Origin: DAOUAM01 sp034433305
GTDB taxonomy: Bacteria; Chloroflexota; Dehalococcoidia; Lucifugimonadales; DAOUAM01
Assembly: GCA_034433305.1 (NCBI GenBank)
Contig: DAOUAM010000057.1
Location: forward strand, 1-48,569
DNA: 48,569 bases
Direction of reading: 5' to 3'
In this document: positions 18,797 through 26,388 of the stretch, piece after piece
Layout: each line of letters begins with the position of its first letter
Position numbering within the stretch: position 1 is the first letter of the stretch
Translations under genes and position numbers: made by a program
The notes under the pieces: model-generated
Databases searched by the model: none
Told to the model about the DNA's origin: nothing
Seen by the model: the letters and a program-made list of their open reading frames with translations, nothing else

Positions 18797-20311
18797 ATGG
18801 CAGATTCTGTAGCAGTCACGGTCAACCAGGAAAGCTTCGTGGTGAACCCGGGCGAGGCGGTGGAGGCCGTAATCACCGTCCAGAACCTGGGTATAGCCGT
18901 GGGCGTCTTTTCCATCGAGGTTGAGGGGATAGATGCTTCCTGGTATACCCTGTCCAGCAACAGCGTGTCGCTCTTCCCTGGCGACCGCGCGTCTGCCAGC
19001 CTGGTGATCAGCCCGCCGAGGGCTAGCAGCGCCCTGGCCAGGACATACCGGGTCACCGTCAACGTCGTCTCCCAGAAGGATGCTACCCAGCAAGCGAAGG
19101 TCGGCCTGTCCCTGGACGTGCTCTCTTTCCATGCCTTCAGCGCTGAGCTGCGGCCCCAGCACAGCAGAGGCCCCAGGGGCAGCCACGTGCTGAGCATCAC
19201 CAACACGGGCAACGCCAGCCTGGGCTTCGAACTCCGGGGTCAGGACCCGGAGGGGCTGTGCCGCTTTGCCTTTGATCCCCAGTCGCCCCAGGTGCCGCCA
19301 GGCGGGACGCTGGAAGTCCATGCCATGGTACGCGGTAAGCGCCCCCTCACGGGCGCTCCCAAGACCTATCGGTACATGCTCACCGCCACGCCGCTTGCCG
19401 GAGTGGCGCCTCCGGTCACAGTCCCTGGCGAGATGGAGGTGCCCGCATGGCTGCCCCGGTGGGTGCTTCGGGCCGCTGCCGTGGCCCTGGTCGTGGTGGC
19501 CGTGGTGCTGGTCGTGTGGCGGCTGTTCATCTACAAGCCGCCCGTGGCGGTGGCCGAGTTCGAGCTTTCTCCCAGCAGGATCGCCGTGACGGAGGGCGAG
19601 ACAACCGAGATTGCCGTCAACGCCAGGGACAAGGACGGCAACCCGGTCAGCGGGCACAAGATAGCCTGGCGCGTGGACTCCGAGGGCATCGTGAGCATCG
19701 TGTCGGACACGGGTGGGCTGGTCACCCAGGCCGAGGGAACAGAGGCCATCGTCACCTTGCGTGGCCTCTCGCCAGGCGATGCGGTGGTGACCGCTGCCCT
19801 GGTAGACCAGGACCTGGAGTCGCAGAGTTCCACCGTGACGGTGCTGCCTGTGACCGTCTCCACCGACTGCGTTCGCTATGATCCTCAGGCCCTGCGCTTT
19901 GGTGTGGAGGGTGGTTCCCTGGCCATCAAGAGCGAGCAGACGGTGGTGCTGGTGCTGGATGAAAACGCCGACCAGGCCAACGCCTTCAACCTGGCGAGGC
20001 AGCACACGTCACGCTGCTTCATTGGCCGCCAGAATGGGAGCAGCGAGATAGAGTTCTGGACGGGCAGCTCTGGCATTGCAGCCCCGGTGACCCCCGAGGA
20101 CTGTGATACGTACAACCCGGCTGGCCTTCAGATAAGGGAGCAGCAGGATGGCACGTGGCTCCTTACCGATAGCGCGTCGCTGCAGCTCCGACTGGACAAC
20201 CAGGCCGACGCCCAGTCTGCCCTGATACTGGCCCGGCGGCACGCCCAGCGCTGTTTCATTGGCCGCCAGTCTGGTGGTGGCGCGCCTTTCGTGTCCCAGT
20301 ACTGGCGGTAG
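18797..20311 (+). CDS. Ig-domain membrane protein with duplicated C-terminal CFIGR repeats
   Basis: I choose the ATG at 18797 (504 residues); a GTG at 18782 is in frame, but its only ribosome-site-like bases abut the codon. Residues ~1-210 hold two Ig-like beta domains (N-terminal NQESFVVNPGEAVEAVITVQ and a second opening LRPQHSRGPRGSHVLSITN). One membrane helix follows (~222-245, RAAAVALVVVAVVLVVWRLF), then a bacterial Ig-like domain (~255-350), then two copies of a ~65-residue repeat, each starting DC-x2-Y-[DN]-P and ending RCFIGRQ. There is no signal peptide, so either the N-terminal Ig pair is cytoplasmic or the protein inserts N-out. The N-terminal module resembles proteins of actinobacteria annotated vaguely as hydrolytic, without proof of an enzyme. 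It starts 90 bases after the giant gene and may share its transcript. Confidence 0.8.
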   Translation: MADSVAVTVNQESFVVNPGEAVEAVITVQNLGIAVGVFSIEVEGIDASWYTLSSNSVSLFPGDRASASLVISPPRASSALARTYRVTVNVVSQKDATQQAKVGLSLDVLSFHAFSAELRPQHSRGPRGSHVLSITNTGNASLGFELRGQDPEGLCRFAFDPQSPQVPPGGTLEVHAMVRGKRPLTGAPKTYRYMLTATPLAGVAPPVTVPGEMEVPAWLPRWVLRAAAVALVVVAVVLVVWRLFIYKPPVAVAEFELSPSRIAVTEGETTEIAVNARDKDGNPVSGHKIAWRVDSEGIVSIVSDTGGLVTQAEGTEAIVTLRGLSPGDAVVTAALVDQDLESQSSTVTVLPVTVSTDCVRYDPQALRFGVEGGSLAIKSEQTVVLVLDENADQANAFNLARQHTSRCFIGRQNGSSEIEFWTGSSGIAAPVTPEDCDTYNPAGLQIREQQDGTWLLTDSASLQLRLDNQADAQSALILARRHAQRCFIGRQSGGGAPFVSQYWR

Positions 20312-21037
20312 TCATCGGCCTTTCCCGGCTAGCACCTCCAGTTGTGTCAGGTCCTTGAGCTTTATCCATCTGTGCTTCACTTCGACCAGGCCCTGGGACT
20401 GCATCTGCCCCAAAGCCTCTGTCACGGTCTGTCGCAGTGCGCCGATGGCGTCGCCAATCTGAGCGTGGGTGTAGCCATGGACTACTCCATTTGGACCAGC
20501 ACTGGAGAGCAGGAACCTTGCCAGCCTTGTTCTCACTGGACTGAACATAGCCTGCTCAAGCCGCTCCTCCAGCAGCTTCAAGCGGGTGCCGATGGACTCC
20601 AGCAGCCTTAGCGCCACATCAGGCCGCCTCGTCAGCAGTCGCTGGATATCCTCGCGCGTGGCAACACACACCAGGCTGTCTTCAGTGGCTTCGGCAAAGC
20701 AGCCCTGAAGCGACTGCCCCAGCAGGCCCATCTCACCAAAGACGGTATTGGGACCAATCCGCCGAGTCAGGAGCCTTTTGCCCCCTGGAGTCAGACGATA
20801 GAGTTCTACCTGGCCCTCTTTTAGGACGAAGAGTTGCTCGCTGGGATGGTCCGGGGTAAACAATACCGTCCCAGCAGGGCACTGGCGAAGCATTACACCC
20901 TCGAAGAGGGCACTAATTTCTTCCCTGGAAAGGTCGCGGAACATGTCCACACGCTGGAGATAGTCGGGTATAGCCTCTAGCATGTCCCGGTCTGCAAGCT
21001 TCTGCTTTCCCAGGGTCCAACCCACCAACCTCTTCAT
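20312..21037 (-). CDS. Crp/Fnr-family transcriptional regulator
   Basis: A 241-residue protein; the start MKRLVGWTLG is chosen because AGGAGA sits 6 bases upstream. Residues ~35-145 form a cyclic-nucleotide-binding-type beta roll (GTVLFTPDHPSEQLFVLKEG and FGEMGLLGQS), and ~165-235 form the Crp-type winged helix with a recognition helix around YTHAQIGDAIGALRQTVTEA. The phosphate-cassette arginine of true cAMP binders (usually in a P-R-A-A/T context) is not evident, and there is no N-terminal cysteine cluster for an Fe-S sensor, so the ligand is unknown. The gene ends directly against the stop of the convergent Ig-protein gene. A perfect 16-bp palindrome at 21062-21077 suggests autoregulation. 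Confidence 0.92.
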   Translation of the reverse strand: MKRLVGWTLGKQKLADRDMLEAIPDYLQRVDMFRDLSREEISALFEGVMLRQCPAGTVLFTPDHPSEQLFVLKEGQVELYRLTPGGKRLLTRRIGPNTVFGEMGLLGQSLQGCFAEATEDSLVCVATREDIQRLLTRRPDVALRLLESIGTRLKLLEERLEQAMFSPVRTRLARFLLSSAGPNGVVHGYTHAQIGDAIGALRQTVTEALGQMQSQGLVEVKHRWIKLKDLTQLEVLAGKGR

Positions 21038-21361
21038 GAATCTCTCCTGTGGCCCGTACTTTGTCGGCAAGCCGACATCAATCTGCGAACCAGGGCTGTA
21101 AACTAATCATTCGATGCAGTTGGTGTATTGCCAGGTCCATAGAAGCGGCCCATGCGTCCATTGGCCTACCCTTTCCAGGCCCCAGATGGCCAGAGGGGCC
21201 CTGCCACGTGAGGCTGCACGTCTCTTGCCTGCCGCAGCCTCAGGAGGACGGTGCAGACATGCCCCTGGGAGTTGAGCGAAGAGTCCAGTGTGTTACCTGT
21301 GTGGAGTATTTCAGGCGCATTCAAAAGGAGTACTAGACGCACCACTAGCAGGAGGAGAGTT
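21038..21361. other. Divergent intergenic region between the Crp/Fnr gene and the lipoprotein gene
   Basis: About 320 bases. Next to the Crp/Fnr start is the palindrome at 21062-21077. A 9-bp inverted repeat TGAGGCTGC...GCAGCCTCA spans 21209-21242 with a 16-base loop; its role is unknown. I see no convincing gene and no strong promoter boxes on the plus strand. Confidence 0.4.
21062..21077. promoter_or_regulatory. Perfect 16-bp palindrome, candidate Crp/Fnr-type operator
   Basis: TGTCGGCAAGCCGACA is a perfect palindrome of the length and TGT...ACA ends typical of sites for Crp/Fnr dimers (consensus form TGT-N10-ACA). Its near edge is 24 bases upstream of the start codon of the minus-strand Crp/Fnr gene, within the expected leader or core promoter, which fits negative autoregulation. 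It could also control the divergent lipoprotein gene. Confidence 0.5.
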
Positions 21362-22363
21362 TTGGAAAGACGAGAACAGGTATTCCACCGCAGCCTCCTG
21401 GGCCTAGCAGTAGCCCTGCTGGGAACACTATCCCGAGTCGCTGCCTGTAAAGGCTCTCCGGGTCCTCAGGGACCACCTGGCCCTCCCGGTCCGCCTGGCC
21501 CAGCCGGTCCAGCGGCACAGGTGGCTCCAGTTGCCGCTTCTGGAAGCTCCATGGCAACGTCGGTCACTAACTGGAGATGGGTGAACGAGTGGCCCTTCGA
21601 TGCCCCGCTGCCCGACCACTTCTTCGTTGACGTAGGAGGCGGCAAGATCCTGTTCTTGCATTTTGATAAGCCTGTTACTGAACCGGACAAAAAGCTGCTC
21701 TGGGTGGGCACAGGCGAGAAGGGGCGATTCTACCTTGAGGAGCAGCCCAACGCCGCATACACTCACTTCCATCGCTTCAAAGCCCCTACTGCCGATGCAG
21801 GCCACGGCGGGTCTCCAGGTGCCGAAGGCTACTGGCTGGTACACGTGGCAGTATCGAGCTTTGACAGCATGATGAGTGGTGGAGCGGTGTCGCCGGGAGT
21901 GGACTTCAAGTTTATGCCTACCAGGCCAACAGCGGCCAACCAGGGATCGCAGTTGAGGCCTCTGCCGGCCTCGGCGACGGAATGGAAATGGCGCGTGGAC
22001 TGGCCCTTCGATGCGCCGCTGCCTGAGCATGAGTGGCTGGACCTTGGAAACAATGAGGTCCTGTTCCTTCACTACGATAAGCCTGTGAGTGCGCCAGACA
22101 AGAAGCTTCTTTATATAGGCCTGGGCATTCGCGGGCGTTTCTGCGCGGGAGAGGAGCCAGGCCCGGCCTTCGTTCATTTCCATCGGCTTAATGCGCCGAA
22201 CCCGGATGCAGGCCACGGCGGGCCTCCAGGCGCCGAAGTGTATTGGCTCACCCACGTAGCCGTAAACGACATGACCATGGACGGCAGGCAGGTCAAGGCT
22301 GGTGTGGATTTCCAGTTCATGCCCACTAAAGCGCCTCAGTGTGGCTCCGCCGGAGGGGCGTAG
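21362..22363 (+). CDS. Collagen-like lipoprotein with a duplicated unknown domain
   Basis: Start chosen at the TTG at 21362, preceded by AGGAGGAGAG; the frame is open upstream but has no better site. The 333-residue product begins LERREQVFHRSLLGLAVALL and reaches VAAC, a good lipobox, so it is probably a lipid-anchored exported protein. Directly after the cysteine come seven Gly-X-Y triplets (GSPGPQGPPGPPGPPGPAGP), a short collagen-like stalk. Two copies of a ~115-residue domain follow (about residues 65-185 and 200-325). Both contain WPFDAPLP, LFLH-[FY]-DKPV, PDKKLL, a histidine-rich H-F-H-R segment, DAGHGG-[SP]-PGAE, YWL-x-HVAV and a closing F-[KQ]-FMPT. The conserved His residues could bind metal. 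No named family is recognised. Confidence 0.75.
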   Translation: MERREQVFHRSLLGLAVALLGTLSRVAACKGSPGPQGPPGPPGPPGPAGPAAQVAPVAASGSSMATSVTNWRWVNEWPFDAPLPDHFFVDVGGGKILFLHFDKPVTEPDKKLLWVGTGEKGRFYLEEQPNAAYTHFHRFKAPTADAGHGGSPGAEGYWLVHVAVSSFDSMMSGGAVSPGVDFKFMPTRPTAANQGSQLRPLPASATEWKWRVDWPFDAPLPEHEWLDLGNNEVLFLHYDKPVSAPDKKLLYIGLGIRGRFCAGEEPGPAFVHFHRLNAPNPDAGHGGPPGAEVYWLTHVAVNDMTMDGRQVKAGVDFQFMPTKAPQCGSAGGA

Positions 22364-22421
22364 CGTATCCCAGTTCAAATGCGAAGACGCAGGATAAGCG
22401 GGCCTTTGGAATACTCCAGTC

Positions 22422-22883
22422 ATGTCGAAGGAGGAGAACTTGGACTGGCTCGGAATCGTTGTAGCAGGCCTGACGGGGACAGCCATCATTACCATGCTCA
22501 TGTATATGGGCCCCATGATGGGGATGCCCCGAATGGACATAGCGCGATTGCTGGGATCTATGGTGCTGCCACTGGGAAGCTCAGCCTTTGCCCTGGGCAT
22601 GATGGTGCATTTCGCTATGGGCATCGTCTTTGCCCTGGTCTATGCCACCATCTGGAGTGCCGCCGGCATAGACGTTACCTGGTGGAGCGGACTCATCTTT
22701 GGAGCGGTGCACACCGTGGTTGCCTTTGCAGGCATGGGTATGATAATGCCCATGCACAAAGAGGTCAGGGCGGGAAGTCTTGCCAGTCCTCTATCTGGTG
22801 GCGCCAGGGGCATGATGGGCATGCTCATGGGCCACCTGGTATTTGGCGTGGTGGTAGCCCTGGTATACTCGGCCTTCGCGTAA
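22422..22883 (+). CDS. Small multi-pass membrane protein, Met/Gly-rich
   Basis: A 153-residue protein with about four hydrophobic helices (around residues 9-30, 42-65, 75-105 and 130-152). It is rich in methionine and glycine (LMYMGPMMGMPRMD, FAGMGMIMP, GGARGMMGMLMG). The ATG start has no clear ribosome site; an in-frame TTG six codons later is preceded by AAGGAGGAGAAC and may be the true start. It resembles small integral-membrane proteins of unknown function found in many bacteria; a DUF6789-like relationship is possible but not verified. It sits between the collagen-like lipoprotein and the selenoprotein-like gene, all on one strand. Confidence 0.7.
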   Translation: MSKEENLDWLGIVVAGLTGTAIITMLMYMGPMMGMPRMDIARLLGSMVLPLGSSAFALGMMVHFAMGIVFALVYATIWSAAGIDVTWWSGLIFGAVHTVVAFAGMGMIMPMHKEVRAGSLASPLSGGARGMMGMLMGHLVFGVVVALVYSAFA

Positions 22884-22993
22884 CTTGCGGCAACGGCCCC
22901 GGGTGCAATACTTTGTGAGATGTCCCGGGCCATAGCCCGAGAGGTCCCGGCCGGCCTGCTCCTTCATGACGAGGATGACATCTTGAGGTCGCT

Positions 22994-23950
22994 ATGAGCG
23001 AAGAAAACAAAGAGACAGTCGAGGCCTTTAGGCAGTCGTTCAACTATGGGAGCCGCACAGACCTGCTTTTTAAATTCCTGGGTGGCAGGGACCTCAGCGA
23101 TGCCGAGGTAGCCGAGTTTTTCCGTGGACTGCTGGAAAAGTTGGGTGATGCTTTTGACACTGGCGATTACGGGGAGGTGTACCGGCATTGCTTTGAGTGG
23201 CAGGTGCGCGGGTACACGCCCAGAGAGGGGACCCAACCTCAATTCCACTATGACACGGCGCCCTGGACCCCCCTTGCAAAGCCGCTGTCCCGGTCCAGGC
23301 TGGCCCTGGTCTCCACAGGTGGCGTATACGTGGAGGGGAATGATCCCCTCGGGCCAGATGGGCCAACTCAGGAAGAGGCGGTCTCGCGCATCAACGAGTT
23401 TCTTCGGCGTGACCCGGCGCTGGCCATTATACCCAAGGATACGGCGCCGGGGCGCCTTCGCGTCCGGCACCCAGGGTATGACATCCGTGGTGCGCTTCGG
23501 GACTACAACGTCGTGTTCCCTATAGACAGGCTGAAACCATTGCAGGACGAAGGTGTCATCGGCGAGCTGGCAGATGAGGCTTACTCTTTCATTGGCGCCA
23601 CGTCGCAACTCCGGCTCCTGAAGGAGTACGCGCCCCGGTGGGCTGTATGCCTGCGGGAGAAAAAGGTTGACGCTGTCCTGCTGGTAGCCGCCTGACCGGT
23701 GTGCCATGTGTCCGTTGGACACACTGCGAGGGTACTGGAGGAGGCGGGTATTTCCACCGTCGCCATTTTTATCAGGGCCTTCCGCCACCAGGCGGTGAAT
23801 CTGAAAGTGCCCCGTGTGGTGGTCACACCCAACATCATGGGCCGTACTGTGGGCAGGGTGGGGGATGCCCAGGGCCAGGAAAAGGTCATCCGTCAGGCGC
23901 TGCGCTTGCTTGAGGAAGCGGGAACCCCAGGGACTATCTGGGACCTGTAG
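22994..23950 (+). CDS. Probable selenoprotein of the GrdB (glycine/sarcosine/betaine reductase component B) family, in-frame UGA
   Basis: From ATG 22994 (TGAGGTCG upstream), 233 codons lead to a TGA at 23693-23695. The same frame then continues without interruption for 84 codons to a TAG at 23948-23950. The protein around the TGA reads VDAVLLVAA-[UGA]-PVCHVSVG. In cysteine-containing relatives of this family, from memory, this site is C-P-V-C-H, so the UGA replaces the first cysteine of a C-x2-C redox pair, giving U-P-V-C. Upstream motifs (RLKPLQDEGVIGELA, AYSFIGATSQLRLLKEYAP) and downstream ones (RVLEEAGISTVAI, GRVGDAQGQEKVIRQAL) agree with one 318-residue protein. True GrdB acts with GrdA in reductive cleavage of glycine, sarcosine or betaine with a Cys/Sec pair; the substrate here is unknown and no grd partners are nearby. 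The alternative is a TGC/TGT-to-TGA mutation or sequencing error. Confidence 0.8.
23702..23728 (+). promoter_or_regulatory. Bacterial SECIS-like hairpin downstream of the in-frame UGA
   Basis: TGTGTCC (23707-23713) and GGACACA (23717-23723) form a perfect 7-bp stem closed by the loop GTT. A lower stem (TGC with GCG, one wobble) lies below a 2x2 internal loop. The loop begins 18 bases after the UGA and its first base is G, which fits the described bacterial SECIS consensus of a short apical loop with an early G at a set distance after the UGA. Because it lies inside coding sequence, it is constrained by the protein as well. Confidence 0.6.
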
Positions 23951-24115
23951 CAATGTCAACGACCGCTCCCATCAGACCAGTGGATCAGGAGGGCACCACA
24001 GTTCGGCGCCGAAGGGGGAAGGTCAGACTTGCCCCAAGCCAGTCGAGGGGATGGGGCAGGGTGCCCTGCCGACATGTGCAGGTGAAGAGGCCGCCATATC
24101 AGGAGCTTGGATTGT

Positions 24116-24604
24116 ATGAGGAAGACTTTGGCCTGGGCCTTCGTCGGTGCAGCCCTGGCGGTGCTAGCCGTGGCGTGCGCTGGAAGCTCTCCAACGCCAA
24201 CACCTGGCCCAAGAACAGGTACGGTGCCGCCCAGTCCCACGGGTGAGGCTTCGCCGCCAGCTTCACGTGCTGGCCCTCTGCCTGACGTCCCCTTCGAGCA
24301 GGGTGACCGCACCAGGGGCGAGAAGCTTTTCTCCAGCGTCGGCTGCATTGGTTGCCACACCGTCAAGGGCGTGGGTGGCAGCGTAGGCCCTGACCTCTCG
24401 GCGGTCGCCAGCCGTGCCCCGGACCGGGCCAGGGCACAGGGGCTCGACAGGCCAGAGCTCTACTTCGTCCAGTCAGTAGTATACCCCAGGGCTTATGTCG
24501 TCCAGGGTTTCAGTCCAGTGATGCCCGACTGGAAGCAGTTGCAGCTTACAGAGAAGGACCTGGCGGACCTTGTAGCCTTCTTGAAGACTCTCACAGGGCA
24601 ATAG
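24116..24604 (+). CDS. Lipoprotein monohaem cytochrome c
   Basis: Start at ATG 24116, with AGGAG 10 bases upstream. The 162-residue product begins MRKTLAWAFVGAALAVLAVA followed by a cysteine in AVAC, a lipobox, then a Pro/Thr/Ser-rich linker of ~40 residues. The globular part carries one haem motif CIGCH in FSSVGCIGCHTVKGVGGSVG and a methionine in FSPVMPDWKQ that is the likely sixth ligand, then a terminal helix (LTEKDLADLVAFLKTLTG). This is a class I cytochrome c anchored outside the membrane, serving as an electron carrier or docking domain for a respiratory complex. No oxidase or complex III genes are next to it. It follows the GrdB-like gene by 165 bases on the same strand. Confidence 0.93.
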   Translation: MRKTLAWAFVGAALAVLAVACAGSSPTPTPGPRTGTVPPSPTGEASPPASRAGPLPDVPFEQGDRTRGEKLFSSVGCIGCHTVKGVGGSVGPDLSAVASRAPDRARAQGLDRPELYFVQSVVYPRAYVVQGFSPVMPDWKQLQLTEKDLADLVAFLKTLTGQ

Positions 24605-25148
24605 CCTTGCACGGCATGTCCTGTTGGCCCAGCCATGGTACTCGCAAGGCTGTCATGCCCAGGGCACTCCTCTCAAACAGGCAGAACCATGTGCATAATC
24701 TCATTGACTCAACGAACGCCTGTCCTTATACTTCCTGCCATCCCAAGCGGTGACCATTGGCTTTCAAGCGCCGTCTGCCGTGCCCGACAAGGGCTTTCAG
24801 GGCCGCGCAGCCAGGCCCTTCTTCCTCAGTCCCCGCTTCCTTCCGCTGGGCCCGATGCCTGGTGTCGCTTCGTGCTGGCGCCCGGATACGCCGCCGCCTG
24901 ACCGGCCCCTGGCGTTGAAGCGCGCGGAAGTGCTGGCTGTCTGCCGCAGGGCCGCTGTCCCTCGCCTGATGCAAAAAGACGCTCAGGCAGATACCCGATA
25001 GACAGCAGCAGATACCCACTCTTGTTAGTAACTATCCGGAATCTTTTGGATGCCCGGCCCCCTCGTGGAGGGCAGGTGCCCGGCCCTGGCGGTGGCGCTG
25101 GTCGGCCCAACACCTGCACCTTCGGGGAAGCCGTACAAGGAGCCCCAT
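24605..25148. other. Long leader/intergenic region before the SARP regulator
   Basis: About 540 bases with no gene. It contains a strong promoter match at 24704-24732 and, closer to the regulator, a small hairpin CCCTC-GTG-GAGGG (25060-25072) flanked by two copies of TGCCCGGCCC (25051-25060 and 25077-25086). If the promoter is used, the transcript has a ~400-base untranslated leader, long enough for post-transcriptional control. Confidence 0.5.
24704..24732 (+). promoter_or_regulatory. Strong sigma-70-type promoter candidate
   Basis: TTGACT at 24704-24709 and TATACT at 24727-24732 are separated by exactly 17 bases; each box matches five of six consensus positions. It points towards the SARP regulator and the eCIS locus. 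This is the best promoter match that I found in the window. Confidence 0.55.
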
Positions 25149-26075
25149 ATGAGCAGCCTGTGCATCTACCTCTTCGGGCGGTTCCACATAGAGTGTCAGG
25201 GCAAGCCACTGACCAGCGGCTTTGACTCCACCAAGGTCCAGGAATTATTGAGCTACCTGCTCATCTACCGGGACCGCCCTCACCCTCGCGAGGCGCTGGC
25301 CGAGCTGCTCTGGGGGGACGCCCCTGGAGTACAGGCCAAGAAGTACCTGCGGCAGGCCCTCTGGCAACTGCAGGCTGCTCTAAAGTCAGAAGCCCAGTCG
25401 CAGCACGAGCGGCTGCTGCTGGTTGATTCGGACTGGGTCGCGGTGAGCACCAGCGCCGATTTCTGGCTGGATGTGGCCGCCTTCGAGAGCGCCTTTGCCA
25501 GAGTACAGGGGCGGCAGGGGCACGAACTGGACATGGACAGTGTGGACGCCCTGGTCAGCGCTGTGGACTTCCACAGGGGAGGGCTGCTGGAAGGCTGGTA
25601 CCACGACTGGTGCCTGTTCGAGCGGGAGCGGCTCCAGAACATGTACCTGGCCATGCTCCACAAGCTCATGGTCTACTTCGAGGCCCACCAGCAGTATGAG
25701 CTTGCCCTCTCGTACGGGACGCGCATCCTCCAGTGTGACCGCGCCCACGAGCGCACCCACTGGCGCATGATGCGCCTGTACTACCTGGCGGGCGACCGGA
25801 CCGCCGCCCTCCGACAGTACGAGCGGTGCGTGGCGGCGCTCCAGGAGGAGCTGGGCGTGGGGCCTGCCCGCTGGACCGTGGAGCTTTACGAGCAGGTCCG
25901 GGCCGACCGGCTCCAGGACTCCATGCTGGCCCCGGTGCCGTCAGCCCCTGCTGGCGCGGTCTCCAGAGAGTACATGGCCCAGCTAGGCAAGCTCCAGGCC
26001 CTGCTGGAGGAGATCCAGCAGGAGATGCAGCACCACCTCCAGGTCGCGGGCATGGTCAAAGGCAGCCCGCGCTAG
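25149..26075 (+). CDS. SARP-like transcriptional activator with BTAD domain
   Basis: Start at ATG 25149, with AAGGAG 7 bases before it. The 308-residue protein begins MSSLCIYLFGRFHIECQGKP, the first strands of the OmpR-type winged helix of SARP regulators; the DNA-binding part covers ~1-100 (HPREALAELLWGD, YLRQALWQLQAAL). Residues ~105-260 are the bacterial transcriptional activation domain, TPR-like, with ERTHWRMMRLYYLAGDRTAA and RQYERCVAALQEELGV. The last ~40 residues form a short coiled coil (LGKLQALLEEIQQEMQHHLQ). There is no NB-ARC/ATPase domain, so this is the short SARP type. Its position directly upstream of the contractile-injection operon suggests that it activates that operon, an inference. 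A strong hairpin follows. Confidence 0.9.
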   Translation: MSSLCIYLFGRFHIECQGKPLTSGFDSTKVQELLSYLLIYRDRPHPREALAELLWGDAPGVQAKKYLRQALWQLQAALKSEAQSQHERLLLVDSDWVAVSTSADFWLDVAAFESAFARVQGRQGHELDMDSVDALVSAVDFHRGGLLEGWYHDWCLFERERLQNMYLAMLHKLMVYFEAHQQYELALSYGTRILQCDRAHERTHWRMMRLYYLAGDRTAALRQYERCVAALQEELGVGPARWTVELYEQVRADRLQDSMLAPVPSAPAGAVSREYMAQLGKLQALLEEIQQEMQHHLQVAGMVKGSPR

Positions 26076-26388
26076 TCCCAGCCCGCATTTCAGGCATTGC
26101 CATGGAGGGCCTGCCCCCTTGGGCAGGCCCTCCATGTTCCTCCTCAGCAAATTGGCCTGCCAGCCGACTTCACCCACCCAAGTCCCCTGTCCACCCGTGG
26201 CTGGGCAGGCCATGCCGCCAGCAGTCATGGCCGAGACTGGCGGCGTGAACTCAAGAGTCGCTGGCTGAGACACCAGGAAGATGCCCGCAAGACTTCTCCC
26301 GTCATGCCTCCGTGCTATTCCAATAGCCAGTGTCCCAGCGGGTCCCACAGGCATTGCGACCAACCGACCGGCTGAGGCCGAGGCCAAC
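26076..26388. other. Intergenic region between the SARP regulator and the eCIS operon
   Basis: About 310 bases. It starts with the 16-bp perfect hairpin at 26101-26136. A second inverted repeat GCCGCCAG...CTGGCGGC lies at 26214-26244 with a 15-base loop. Any promoter of the structural operon, and the SARP binding site, should be here, but no good -35/-10 pair is visible, as is common for promoters that depend on an activator. Confidence 0.4.
26101..26136. terminator. Perfect 16-bp hairpin after the SARP gene
   Basis: CATGGAGGGCCTGCCC and its exact reverse complement GGGCAGGCCCTCCATG flank a CCTT loop. The stem is unusually long and perfect. It is followed by TTCCTCCT, not a solid T-run, so it is a probable but not textbook intrinsic terminator for the regulator transcript; it may instead attenuate read-through into the eCIS genes. 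Confidence 0.6.

Noticed and set aside
23699..23950. Separate small gene starting at the GTG after the TGA
   Set aside because: It is in the same frame as the preceding GrdB-like segment, has no ribosome site, and its sequence is the C-terminal part of the same family, so one recoded protein is the better reading.
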